The notes under the pieces: generated by a model
Seen by the model: only the letters and a program-made list of their open reading frames with translations
What the model was told of the DNA's origin: nothing
The model's database searches: none
Program-made: the position numbers and the translations under genes
Shown: piece after piece, positions 51,969 through 64,000 of the stretch
Position numbering within the stretch: position 1 is the stretch's first letter
Layout: each line of letters begins with the position of its first letter
Assembly (NCBI GenBank): GCA_964006375.1
Contig: OZ023270.1
Location: forward strand, 57,414,536 to 57,478,535
Length of the DNA: 64,000 nucleotides
Reading direction: 5' to 3'
Source of the DNA: Tillus elongatus
Taxonomy: Eukaryota; Arthropoda; Insecta; Coleoptera; Cleridae

Positions 51969-52352
51969 TTGGAATTGAATAATATGGAAAATAACACTAA
52001 TGACGAGTATGTTGATAGTTACAAGCATTTTGTGAATGTTACAAAGTTACAAGAATTGTGCTGCTGTTTTCATGATATATATCCTAATCGCCGCGTTTCT
52101 AGTAGAAAAACTTTTGCAGCGATGGAAAGACTTTTAGACAAGACGGAAAAATTTAACCTCGACGTGAGAAGAAGACGTCTGATTCGCAATGTAGATCTTG
52201 AAGAAGTTGTCCTTGACAATTTAGATCACAATTATGGGACAAGTACAAGGAAATTGTCGGCACAATACAATGTTGCTCATACCACAATTTTAAAAAATGC
52301 TCCCCCATATTCAATAAGTATACCTTTTTTGTTTAAAAAGTCCAATGTTTGA
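51969..52352 (+). pseudogene. DUF4817 transposase N-terminal fragment
   Basis: Reads MENNTNDEYVDSYKHFVNV (likely start at 51984), LCCCFHDIYPNRRVSSRKTF, MERLLDKTEKFN, then VDLEEVVLDNLDHNYGTSTR, and KLSAQYNVAHTTILKN. This is the two helix-turn-helix modules of a DUF4817 mariner transposase. The frame then diverges and no catalytic region follows before mariner 3 begins at 52441 in the opposite orientation. A truncated, independent copy of the family. Confidence 0.7.
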
Positions 52353-52440
52353 TATTTTGTTACTAAAAGATGTACACAAGGGCTGAGAAAAAGTTAAAAC
52401 ATATTTAATGCATAATATTGCTTGTAAAAGGCGCACTGTA

Positions 52441-54749
52441 CAGGGTGGCTCAAATTCGAGCCTCATCATTGGTATCTCGGAAACTGTAGAGATACAACGT
52501 CGGTTAAATAATGGCAATATTGCGTAATTTGATGCTCAGCAAAATGCAGTTTAGAAAGTTAGAAAATTCCGAATACTTCCGGTGATAATCGGAAAAAGCC
52601 GAAAACTCATAAAATATGTTTTATTTTTTTCTGGCGTTATTTGAAAAGATATAACAAAATAAATTACACTTCATCAATGTCACTTTTCCTCTCCTACAAG
52701 ATGGCATTTTAAAATTTGAAATCTGATGTTTCGTCTTTCAGAAACCATCATCAACTCCATTTTTTCTAATACGGCCCTGGATTTTTTATTTCATATTTTG
52801 TTACCTTTGGACTTCCTGAAAACTTTTGAATTTAAAACGTTTTGATAACAAAAAATGACATTTTCAGTATTTCTTAAAAATATTTAATGCTTAACTTTTA
52901 AAATCGACAAATTAAAAAACAAAAAGTAAATGCTCGAATAAGCCCCCTTGGACTTCTATGCATTTTCGCATACGTCTTCGCAGATTGTTCGTAAAAGTCC
53001 GGTGGATTATTCTTCCTCTTGCTCGTAGAGTTGTGAATTCTAACACTAACTTTTGGCGCAAAATGTTTTTATCATTCGGAAAAGTATCCTTGAATAAGCG
53101 ATTTTTCAAGAATTGCCATAAAAAATAATCCTGCGGGGACAGGACTTCTCGCAGGCCAGAGCGCCACTCCTTGGTTTCCAATCCATTGATTGGGAAATGT
53201 TTCATTAAGAAACTCGGTTACTGCCCTTCCATTATGGGATGGTGCACCATCCTGTTGCCACCATAGCTGCCGCAGCATATTCAATGGTTCATCTTCGAGC
53301 GCATCGAATATGTAATTATGGATTAAATTAAGATACAATTATGGATTAAATTAAGATACCGTTCACTATTTAAGTTTCCATCATAAATAATTGGCCCTAA
53401 GATTTTGTTTCGATACATTCCAACCCAAGCATTGAATGATTTTCGCCTCTGTCTTCGAACTTGCCGATTGTGGTACGGATTTTCTACTGCATAATAATGC
53501 TCATTGTTTCTGTTAAAAAGGCCGCTTGTGGAAAAATACATTCATCTATCCAGATGGTTTTATTTAAGAAATTATCATCTTGTTGCATTTTTCCATCAAG
53601 CCAATTGCAGAATTCAAGCCTTCTGTCCCTGTCTCCTGGTCTTAGTTCTTGGCAAACATGAAGTTTATAGGGACTATACTTATGTTTTTTTGAAAACCCT
53701 CTGAATTCGGCTTCTAGTCATATTTAGCTCTGAAGTAAATTTCCGTGTTGAACCACGAGGATTTGCCGTAACCCGTAACAAAACGTTTTGGTGAAATATC
53801 TTTGACATGTAATCGCAAAATATTATAGTAATAAAAGATTGCATGGAATCATTTTATAACGATACTTACAGCATTTAAAACAGCTTCTTCATCTTCAGCT
53901 TCCATTCGTTGGCCGTACGAATTTCTGGGTTTACCAAAACTACCAAAGAGATTTAAATTTGTGTCCAAATTGTTAAAATATGAATAATGGGGTTGTGGAC
54001 GCTCGGGGGTATTGCTCTAAATACCGTTCAAATGAAATGTGCGAGTTTCTGTTATTACTATAATAAATCCAAGCATATCACGTTTCTCGAAATTGGAAAA
54101 CACCATTTTTTCTCTCTTAATGTTTATTTTGAAAGTTAAATTGTCAAAAGTTCTATTGTCATATTATGACAAGCAAGCTTGATATTTCTGAATATCAAAG
54201 CCGCCGAGATGAACGAACAGACATGTCATTGCTATGCATTGGATTGAACTTAAAATATTTGACTCATAATCATAAATTCGGGTTCATCTTTACCTACCTA
54301 ATCAAATTATATTATTAGAGAAATATTTTGTTTCAAAAGCAGAGTCGTATTAAATATTTTAAAGAAAGACGGAAAATGTCATTTTTTGTTATCAAAACGT
54401 TTGAAATTCAAAAGTTGTGATGAGGCATTGTTTTGAGGTAGTCCAAAGGTAACAAAATATGAAATAAAAAATCCAGGGCCATATTTGCAAAAATGGAGTT
54501 GATGATGGTTTCTGAAAGACGAAACATCGGATTTCAAATTTCAAAATGCCATCTTATAGGAGAGAAAAAGTGGCCTTAATGAAGTGTGAATAGTTTTGTT
54601 CTATCTTTTCAAATAATGCCAGAAAAAAAGAAAACATATTTTATGAGTTTTCGGTTTCAAATTACGCAACTTTGCCATAATTTAACCGACGTTGTATCTC
54701 TTGCAGTTTCCGAGATACCAATGATGAGGCTCGAATTTGAGCCACCCTG
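52441..54749 (-). mobile_element. Mariner 3: DUF4817-type element, complete ends
   Basis: Ends CAGGGTGGCTCAAATTCGAG (52441) and CTCGAATTTGAGCCACCCTG (54749), flanked by TA (52439-52440 and 54750-54751). Inverted repeats extend about 400-450 bp (to about 52890 and from about 54345). Not inside a TA microsatellite. The broken transposase is on the minus strand. Confidence 0.9.
52911..54106 (-). pseudogene. Mariner 3 transposase, multiply broken
   Basis: Start MVFSNFEKRDMLGFIIVI at 54106, then in shifted frames RYLEQYPRAS, GKPRNSYGQRMEAEDEEAVL, a helix region near 53740 and the first catalytic segment TIWIDECIFPQAA (about 53530). A stop follows in an ALTETMSIIMQ-like stretch. The second catalytic block WWQQDGAPSHNGRAV has its Asp at 53249-53251; the third lies in SPQDYFLWQFLKN at 53128-53130 in another frame. 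The distance is 5 nt short of the 126 nt in mariners 1 and 2, consistent with an indel. The C terminus is FEHLLFVF. Dead copy. Confidence 0.85.
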
Positions 54750-54751
54750 TA

Positions 54752-55019
54752 CGTGACAACCGTTAATGATGATTGTATTATTTTTCTAAAACTAAAACAA
54801 TGTCTCTATAAAAATTGAAACATGTCTGACAAAAACTTTAGAAATTCTTGCGAAAAAAATATTTCTTATTTGTCACTCTAACACCCTGTATCTCTTTTAT
54901 TATCCACCTTGGGCTATAGGTATGTTAGGTTAAATCAACTTATTTTCACCTAATGAATCTCTGATATCATTTGTCATTTTTCATTTAAATACCTACACCC
55001 TGCATATGTATATAAACAT
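54752..55019. repeat. Dispersed fragment shared with 44875-44945
   Basis: About 54915-54995 is the inverted counterpart of 44875-44945. The rest is unassigned. Confidence 0.5.
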
Positions 55020-55345
55020 AAAAAGTTCGGGACGGAGCAAGTGCGTTATGGTAGTGAATTTTCATAAAAATGTTTTTAATAGCAAATATGTGTGTTTTTT
55101 TTTCAGAAAGCAGGCATCAAATTTGATTACCAGTATAACATATATAGTAAAAACAATGTGCCATGTTTCATCAAAATAACTTTATTGTTTGAAAACGTAC
55201 AAAAATTTCCGAAAGTAAACTTAAAGTGTAACCGAAAAAATCCGTTTCTTGGTTAACCTTATAGGTTAATAGCAAATTGAGCTTTTCAAATATGAAGCAT
55301 TTAATCAAAATTCGCTACCATAACGCACTTGCTGCGTCCATAATT
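55020..55345 (+). mobile_element. Block C element
   Basis: Same ends and interior as 33546-33866 (ACGGAGCAAGTGCGTTATGG to ACGCACTTGCTGCGTCCATA). Confidence 0.65.
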
Positions 55346-56135
55346 TATTTACTTACAAATATGCATTATATTTCGATGGCAAATCCAAAAACATAAGGCG
55401 TTTTCGACTTAAAAAAAATAAAAAAAAATTGTATCACCAACGACTTGTGAGACAACCTGTGATTGTAGAAATATTTTTTAAGATGTAGCTCAACACACCC
55501 TATAATTAATGTATACAATTTTTTTTCATATCTTGTATAATAACGGATATATTGAGCTTTATTGATTTTTTACGAAAATTCGACAAAAGTTATATACCAT
55601 TAAACGATAAACTCTATAGCTAAGGCTTCTGCCAAGCATCAGAGAAAGGGTCTATTTGAAACGAATTTTCTGGAAACATTTTAGTTAAACGAAGGACAAT
55701 GACGGTTGAAACTAAGACTTCAGGGTTTGTAAAACATTCTTCTTGAGACATTTTCTTTCCATGGCCCGTATTAGATTCAAGTTCTTTGCCTAAATGTTGC
55801 GAATTTTGACGTTTTAAATTGTCACTTTGACGTTTTGAGGAAAACCCCAATTTATTTTTATTTAAATTCCCATAACTTTTTTGTCTTTTGACATACAGCG
55901 CTAAATTTTGGTAGGTAATTTACGTATAGCAACGTAAAACGATGTACCAAATTTGGTTTCCCTTACTTTGTTATTTCCGGAGATATAAATTTTTTTCTAA
56001 AGGAAACACAAAATTTTTCGAGAAAACCTCGGCCGATTTTCCTGGATAACGAATTTATTCAAACCATTTACAAAAGGAAGGTATTTACCAAATTATGTCA
56101 AAATCAGCCATTATTTTTTGAGTTATCGGTGTGAT
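55346..56135 (+). repeat. Composite repeat blocks D and B
   Basis: Same order and landmarks as 33867-34680, ending GAGTTATCGGTGTGATA before the microsatellite. Confidence 0.7.

Positions 56136-56481
<346 letters not shown>

Positions 56482-56551
<70 letters not shown>
56482..56551. repeat. (TA)n microsatellite
   Basis: About 70 bp of pure TA. Confidence 0.95.
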
Positions 56552-56555
<4 letters not shown>

Positions 56556-56800
56556 ATATAAAAATTGAAACTGACCCCGTATATGTGTTTTAGGGGGCCT
56601 AATTAGCGCTCGTTTGAAGAATTTTTTTCAAAATTCAAAAGTCGGGATCTTCTCATTAGTATTTTTTTTTAAAGAAAATTCACTAAAATTGAAAACAACT
56701 TTGGTTTTGGGTTCGAGGGCCCTAATTCGCGCTTATTTGGAGTAATCTTTGTAAAACCTCACCATCGATACCTCTCCAATTGCGAAGCTTTAAAATGAAA
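56552..56800 (+). repeat. Two tandem copies of block A
   Basis: First copy 56552-56690 (CTGACCCCGTATATGTGTTT), second 56693-56800 (AAAATTGAAAACAACTTTGG then TTCGAGGGCCCTAATTCGCG). Confidence 0.6.
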
Positions 56801-57379
56801 ATTCGCATTATCCATGCAAAAATAATAATAAAACCTCTATGTTAGCTAAATATAGTTTTATGGTGTATCCAAATTAGCTTACTTTCTGGGTACTTAGAAT
56901 TACTTCTCTCCTAATGACGGAACTTACTTGCCTAAGCAAGTTTTAATATTATCTCATCAAAGCAAGAAAGCAGTAGTACTTTGTTACATAATTGCAGCCA
57001 AGAATTATACTTCCCATATTAACTTTTACGAGAAGAGCTTTGGTAATATCTTGTCCACAAATAAAAATAATAAAGAGGTTTAAGAATGTCTCTTATTGTA
57101 TTTACGACTTTTCTCCAGCTTATTTTCCACGGTTCAAAAATTATCTTTTATCCTTTATAAGCCTCTTTTAATTAACCAAACGTTAGATTGTTACAAACTG
57201 TTTTTCCTCATATAATGGACCCAAACAAAATAACGGCAATCTTTTAAGATTTGGATACTGCCGTCCAAAAACAGGATAAATAATACAGACGTGGAGACTA
57301 TTTTTCTGGCTTCACTATTATTGGTCATCTTTTCTGTAGATGAAGGACATAAATTCTCTTAAAATGAAAATAAAATAAA
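56801..57379. other. No recognisable feature
   Basis: AT-rich; nothing recognisable. Confidence 0.45.
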
Positions 57380-57715
57380 CTAAAAAAGGTTCGGGACGCA
57401 TCCAGTGCGTTATGGCAGTGAATTTTCATAAAAATGTTTTTAAATAGCAAATATGTGTGTTTTTTTTAAAGAAAGCAGGCATCAAATTTGGTTGCCAGTA
57501 TAACCTATATAGTAAATACAATGTGCCATGTTTCACCAAAACAAATTCATTGTTTGAAAATGTACAAAAATTTCCGAAAGAAAACTTAAATTGTTCCCGA
57601 AAAAACTGATTTCTTGGTCAACCTTATGGGTTAATAGCAAATTGAGCTATTCAAATTTGAAGTATTTAATGAAAATTCGCTACCATAACACACTTGCTGC
57701 GTCCCGAATTTATTT
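57380..57715 (+). mobile_element. Block C element
   Basis: Same ends and interior as 55020-55345, with TTCGGGACGCATCCAGTGCG at the left end. Confidence 0.65.
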
Positions 57716-57777
57716 TCTTACAAACATGCATTATATTTCAATGGAAAATGCAAAAAAGCAATAACGTGTTCGATTAA

Positions 57778-58345
57778 AAAATGTCTGGACGCAGCAAGTG
57801 CGTTATGGTAGTGGATTTTTTATTAAAAGCTTCAAATTTGAATAACACAATTTTATATTAACTTGAAAAGTTTAATCTTGGTTTGTAGTAAGGTCTTTCT
57901 AAGGCAATCTAACCACCAAATTTAATTAAAATAACTTTGTAATTTTCGGAGAAAAAATTTGAAATTTGAAAACTCAAAATTTGAATAACTCAATTTTCTA
58001 TAAACTTAAAAAGTTGAATTTTGGTACGTACTAAGGACCCTCCCAAGGCAACATATCTGTTAAATTTCACTAAAACAGCTTTGTAATTTTCGGAGAAAAA
58101 ATTTTTTTTTGAAAGAAAGCTCAGAATTTTCCCGGACAACCCTGCCAGATTTTCCTGGCTAACGAACTGATCCAAGCCATTAATAAAAGAAAGGTACTTG
58201 CTGAGTTTCATCGAAATCGGTTAACATAAAAATCGAAACTGACCCCGGATATGGGTTCTAATGGTCCTAGTTCGCGCTCATTTGAATTTTTTTTTGTAAA
58301 GTGTCACCATCGATACCTCTCTATTAGTGAATTTTTTTAAATAAA
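57778..58345. repeat. Block C terminus, inverted block B and block A
   Basis: TCTGGACGCAGCAAGTGCGT at 57782, then inverted B-type sequence (TTTTCCTGGCTAACGAACTG near 58150), then block A at 58225-58345 with AGTGTCACCATCGATACCTC. No TA tract lies between B and A here. Confidence 0.6.
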
Positions 58346-58439
58346 AATTCATTAAAAAAAGAATTTATGGCAACAACGACTTATGGGCCACCCTGTGATG
58401 GTAGAAATAATTTTCCGAAATAAAGTTAAATGTTGGTTT

Positions 58440-59600
58440 CAAAACTTACGTTAATAGCAAATTGGGTTATTGAAATTTGAAGGATTTAATGAAAATTCGC
58501 TACCAAAAGGCACTTACTGCGTCCAGATTTTTTCTTACAAACGTGCATCGTATTTCGACAAAAAATGCAAAAATGCATTAACGAATTTGTTCTACGAAAT
58601 TTAGCTAAAAAAATAACTTCCTTGGGGGGTATGAACAAGAAATTTTTCTTGGGGTTTGTGAATTCAGGGGGGCCCTAGGTGGGTTTCTGAAAACAGGTTT
58701 TTGAAAACGTTCGGGAGCTAAACTGCAAATTTACCGAAAATTCGCTACCAAAACGCACTTACTGCGTCCATTTTTTTTCTTACAAACGCATCATATTTCG
58801 ATAAAAAATGCAAAAATGCGTTAACGAATTTGTTCTACGAAAATATAATAATTATACACCCCTATTCACTCCTGGTCCCGTAACTTCCTTGGGGAGTGTG
58901 AACATGAAATTTGTCTTGGGGTTTGTGGATCCAGGGGGGCCCTAGGCAGGTTTCTGAAAACAGTGTTTTGAAAAGCGTTCGGGAATAAACTGCAAATTTA
59001 CCGAAAATTCGCTACCAAAACGCACTTACTGCGTCCAGATCTTTTTCTTACAAACGCATCATATTTCGATAAAAAATTCAAAAATGCATTAACGAATTTG
59101 TTCTACGAGAATTATCTAAAAAAATTATACACTCCCTACTCACTTCTGGTCCCGTAACTTCCTTGGGGAGTGTAAACAATAAATTTTTTGGGGGAATAGG
59201 GGTCCTATGCGGGGTAGGCAGGGTTTAAGGGGGATATGGCTTCAAGATGTGAAAAAGACAACTTTAAAGCCCGTTTTATTCGCATTTTCTGCTCATATTT
59301 CCTTTTTACTACCTAGCCGCCCAGCACCCCTATTCACTCCTGGTCCCGTAACTTCCTTGGGGGGTGTGAACAAGACATTTTTCTTGGGTTTTGTGGATCC
59401 AGGGGGGTCCTAGGCAGGTTTATGAAAAGCGTTCTGGAGCTTATCTGCAAATTTACCGAAAATTCGCTACCAAAACGCACTTACTGCGTCCAGATTTTTT
59501 CTTATAAACGCATCATATTTCGATAAAAAAATGCAAAAATGCATTAACAAATTTGTTCTACGAAAATTAGCTAAAAAACTTATAGACCGTTAAACCATAA
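58440..59600 (+). repeat. Tandem array built from the outer end of block C
   Basis: The stretch AATTCGCTACCAAAACGCAC occurs at about 58494, 58739, 59006 and 59461. The first spacings are about 245 and 267 bp. The last is about 455 because of an extra partial duplication. Units share CTGGTCCCGTAACTTCCTTGG and GGGGGCCCTAGGCAGGTTT. Non-coding. Confidence 0.75.
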
Positions 59601-60709
<1,109 letters not shown>

Positions 60710-60810
60710 AGTACACTTGGAGAACCCAAATCACTACAACACATTTTAAAAGACCTGACGGTCGTTTCACTAACCAAGTTAGCGTCATTAGATGATGAAA
60801 CATTCTAAAT
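60710..60810 (-). repeat. Penelope-like terminal repeat with hammerhead-like motif
   Basis: Minus strand: CTAATGA (60785-60791), potential stem II GCTAAC/GTTAGT, GAAAC (60764-60768), a GACC loop, then GTC (60757-60759). AC...GT can pair as a minimal stem III. The order fits the minimal type I hammerheads reported in Penelope-like elements; A replaces the G of CUGAUGA, and stem I is weak. It lies about 400 bp downstream of the GIY-YIG frame in the same orientation, where the terminal repeat is expected. Confidence 0.5.
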
Positions 60811-61200
60811 ACTCAAAAAAAACTAACATCAACTTATATACCGGATCTTAGGTAAAGAGATCGAACTGAGATGGGAAACCAGTCGCAGCAAAATTCCACA
60901 GTGTATTGTATTTTTATCGTCGGATAACGCCTTTGCACTGTCCGTACTACTTTATCTAAAAAGTGTCCATCTGTAATAGTTTTGAGAAGGTTCAACGACA
61001 GCTAAATTAACATAGATTCCTTTGGCGGCAATATCTGTATTCTTATGTTATCTCTAGAACGTGCTGAAACGTGGGAATTTTATTTAACAAAGCAATTGAT
61101 CAGATGACTCGTAATTGGCGGTGGGGAAACGTTTATACATTTTTTGTTGTAACTATATTTCGCAATATATACCCTTTCGTGCGCATTTAGCCCTGGTTTT

Positions 61201-61802
61201 CTAACATTTTTTTATTAATTTCAGATTATCTTTATCAAAGTGATGATTATTATCCCAAATGTGTCGTGCGACGCAAGACTTATCTACAGTACCGTAACGT
61301 AATTGGGATAAGTGTTCTTCATATCTAATTCCAATCGATCTTTTTGTTTGTCCGACGTATTTAAGATTACAATCTTTACAACTCATTTCATAAATTCCCG
61401 ACACTTTGTCTGTGCTATCCTTGTCTTTTGGGTTACGTAGCAAGTTTTTTAAGGTGTTTGTTGTTGAAAATGTTAGCTGTAAGTTGACTTCTTTAAAAAT
61501 GCTGTCTAGACCCCTCGTGATTCTAGGTTCAAATGGTAAGCACACAAAGTTTTTTCCGATTTTTCTCTTCTGAACGTCGTTGATTCCGTCAACATTTTCT
61601 TTGTTTTCTGTTTGTTGATTAATTTTTCCACTATGCAAGCAGTGTATCCGTTATATTCGGCCACGTTCTTAATATAATTTAATTTTTTGGTATATCTACT
61701 TTTGTTTAAAGGAAAATTAATTAACCGATTTACTAAAGAATTCAGACGGGCCATCTTTTTTTTTTTAGTAAATTCGCTAATTAACAAAGGAAGGGCAACC
61801 AA
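61201..61802 (-). pseudogene. Penelope-like element 3' part: linker and GIY-YIG endonuclease
   Basis: 61506-61802 reads LVNRLINFPLNKSRYTKKLN and KNVAEYNGYTACIVEKLIN, the linker between RT and endonuclease of Penelope-like elements. A frameshift leads to 61201-61638 with KNFVCLPFEPRIT, then YEMSCKDCNLKYVGQTKRSI (the GIY-YIG core, here Y-E-M...Y-V-G) and a RYEEHLSQLRYG stretch, followed by an RHIWDNNHHFD motif. In a complete element this nuclease would nick the target for reverse transcription. The RT itself is absent: to the right of about 61760 the sequence is composite-repeat DNA. Non-functional. Confidence 0.85.
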
Positions 61803-62934
61803 ATTTAGTACGCGGGTTTATATCATTATAGGTAAGTCACCTACCAAAATTTAGCTTTGTAGGTTAAAGGACAAAAAAGTTACAGGCATTTAAATAAACA
61901 TAAATTTGGGTTTTCCCCAAAACGTCAAAGTCGCGATTTAAAACGTCAAAATTGCTAATATTTAGGCAATGAACCTGAAACCAGTATGAGCTATGGAAGG
62001 AAAATGTCCCAAGAATAATGTTTTACAAAGCCTGAAGTCTTAGTTTCAATCATCATTATCCTTCATTTTATTAAAATATGGTATATCATTTTTGTCGAAT
62101 TTTCGTAAAAAATCTTTAAAATTCAATATATTTGTTATTATGCAAGATACGAAAAAAATTGTATACATTAATTATAGGGTGTCTTGAGCTACACCTTAAA
62201 AAATATTTCTACAATTACAAGGTGGCCCATAAATCGTTGGTGATTCAAATTTTCTTTTTTTAGTGAATTTCGTACTGATAACTCAAAAAATAATAGACTG
62301 ATCTTGATCAAATTTAGTGAGTACCTTCCTTCTGCAAGTGGCTTGGATAAGTTCGTTAGCCAGGAAGATCGGACCAGGTTTTCCCGGAAAATTTTGTGTT
62401 TTCTTTCTAAAAAAATTTATATCTCCGGAAATAACAAAGTGAGGACAACTAAATTTGGTACCCGTATTTGTATTACAAAGAGTGAACCATGTACCACAAT
62501 TTAGGTCTCTAAGTTTAAGGACAACAAAGTTACAGGTAGCTAAAGAAACAAATTTTGGAGTTTTCCTCAAAACGTCAAACTCGCAATTTAAAACGTCAAA
62601 CTCGCAATTTAAAACGTCAAAATTGGCAATGTTTACGCAAAAAACGTGAAACAAATACGGATTGTGAAAAGACAATGTTGCAAGAAGAGTGGTTTGCGAA
62701 TCCTTAAGTTTCAGATTCAACCGTCATTACCCTTCATTTAAATAAAATATTTACAGAAAATTCATTTCAAATAGACTTTCTCTGATGCTTTGGCTGTCGG
62801 TTTAGTTAAGTTGATGCTTTCGCTGTAGTTTAGTGAAGTTTATGGTTTAACGGTTTATAATTTTTAGCTAATTTTCGCAGAACAAATTTGTTAATGCATT
62901 TTAGCATATCGAAATATGATGCATGTTTGTAGGA
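61803..62934 (-). repeat. Two inverted copies of composite repeat blocks B and D
   Basis: First copy about 61760-62270, second about 62275-62934. In the second, a short AAAACGTCAAACTCGCAATTT stretch is tandemly repeated (about 62570-62620). Confidence 0.6.
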
Positions 62935-63360
62935 AAAAATCTGGATGCAGTAAGTGCGTTTTGGTAGCAAATTTTCATTAAATCATTCAAATTTCAATAA
63001 CTCAGGTTGCTATTAACGTAAGTTTTGTTGGTTAGGAAACCAACATTTAACATTATTTTCGGAAAATTTTTGTATGAACGCAGCAAAGGCGTTTTGGTAG
63101 CAAATTTTCATTAAATGTTTAAAATTTCAATAACTCAATTTGCTATTAACCTAAGGCTCATTGGCTAGGAGACCAGTTTTCTCGGAAACATTTGAAGTTT
63201 ATTTTCGGAAAATTTATGTACATTTTCAAATAATTATTTTGATGAAATATGGTACATTGTTTCTACTATATAGGTTATACCGGCAACCAAATTGATGCCT
63301 GCTCGCATTAGAGCGATATATTTGTAATTAAAAACATTTTTATGAAAATTCACTCACATA
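62935..63360 (+). repeat. Two partial, adjacent block C copies
   Basis: TCTGGATGCAGTAAGTGCGT at 62939 and GAACGCAGCAAAGGCGTTTT at 63075 start two overlapping C-type units. Confidence 0.55.
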
Positions 63361-64000
63361 AGTGTTTTCTACTTTAAAAATTCTAACTAAATATAAATAC
63401 TACGCTTCATTACCTATCGATTTGTAGACACTACTATAGATTTATATGTCTTTTTCCATGTCAAATGTTTTTATTCTTTAGGTAAATTCTCGGAGTCTAT
63501 ATTTCTTTTTAGTAATCCCTGCTCTTGATAATGTTTATATACGCTTGTTTCTTAGAACTTAGGCTTTCCTTTAATATAAAATTATAATGTCAGATATTTA
63601 TATACATATAATAATTTGCAGTCATTTCAAATTCATTTATAATTTTTGAATATTTCTAATCTGCGTCAGCCAAGGTTTGTGTTTCTTCAAATAATAGTAA
63701 CAGCTCTTGATAAATGAAGGGTGTCAATATTTAGAAGAAGCTTTCCTTGATATATTTCATGCATTTAATTTTTCCAAACTACTTTTAAATATCTATAGTT
63801 TTCAATATTCATGTTTATCTTATTTCGACAGCTGAAGCTTATATTATTTTAAACAACTATAAATTTTCAATATAATTTTCCAAACAAAACTAAACTAAAA
63901 GTGCTAGTTGTATCTTTGGTATTAGAGCATCTTTATATCTATTTTTATTTATCTCTGATGGTTTTTAAATTTTAAATTTATTTTTTAAATTGTTGGTATT
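63361..64000. other. No recognisable feature
   Basis: AT-rich; no coding domain. Confidence 0.5.

Overview
This window is eukaryotic, almost certainly from an insect or another arthropod. It is AT-rich non-coding DNA made mostly of transposable elements. No host protein-coding gene could be supported on either strand. The mix of element types (R1/LOA-like and Jockey/CR1-like non-LTR elements, Ty3/Gypsy, Penelope-like, hAT, DUF4817-type mariners) fits insects; I cannot name the species.

Layout. 1-4405: an old R1/LOA-type reverse transcriptase relic (minus) split by a Jockey/CR1-type relic and by a small palindrome. 5005-5866: ~290-bp repeat units in both orientations, three of which carry a hammerhead-ribozyme-like fold. 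6081-7520: a decayed hAT element with 8-bp target duplications. 8649-13883: the one element that looks intact, a two-ORF non-LTR retrotransposon with a 13-bp target duplication and an A tail. 14036-14475: a 132-bp minisatellite. 18053-20390: a GC-richer insert of unknown type between two TA microsatellites. 20900-25930: satellites, minisatellites, a perfect fold-back and a degenerate KilA-N-like repeated coding region. 26922-29088, 42206-44118 and 52441-54749: three decayed DUF4817 mariners whose second and third catalytic Asp are 41 residues apart. 47550-49414: a fold-back with two 709-bp arms made from the same mariner family. 31575-31692: a 5S-rRNA-derived sequence. 31975-33290: a second Jockey-group relic. 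35433-42098: a Ty3/Gypsy element with LTRs identical by eye but dead gag-pol, carrying a 1.2-kb minisatellite before its 3' LTR. 60710-61802: a Penelope-like 3' end with a GIY-YIG domain and a hammerhead-like terminal motif.

How it fits together. The background is a dispersed composite repeat, named here by blocks: B (reads into a TA microsatellite), the (TA)n tract itself, A (reads out of it), plus C and D further out. At least 17 long (TA)n tracts occur. Several later insertions landed inside them: the Gypsy element and mariner 2 in what looks like one original tract (35348-44225), the fold-back in another (47450-49503), and mariner 1 at the edge of another. The tracts therefore look like landing pads for TA-targeting elements.

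The most unusual content is RNA-based. Three different hammerhead-like motifs are visible (5.0-5.9 kb, 13.96-14.0 kb, 60.75 kb with an inverted pair at 1.5 kb). All calls come from reading the sequence; no search or folding program was run.
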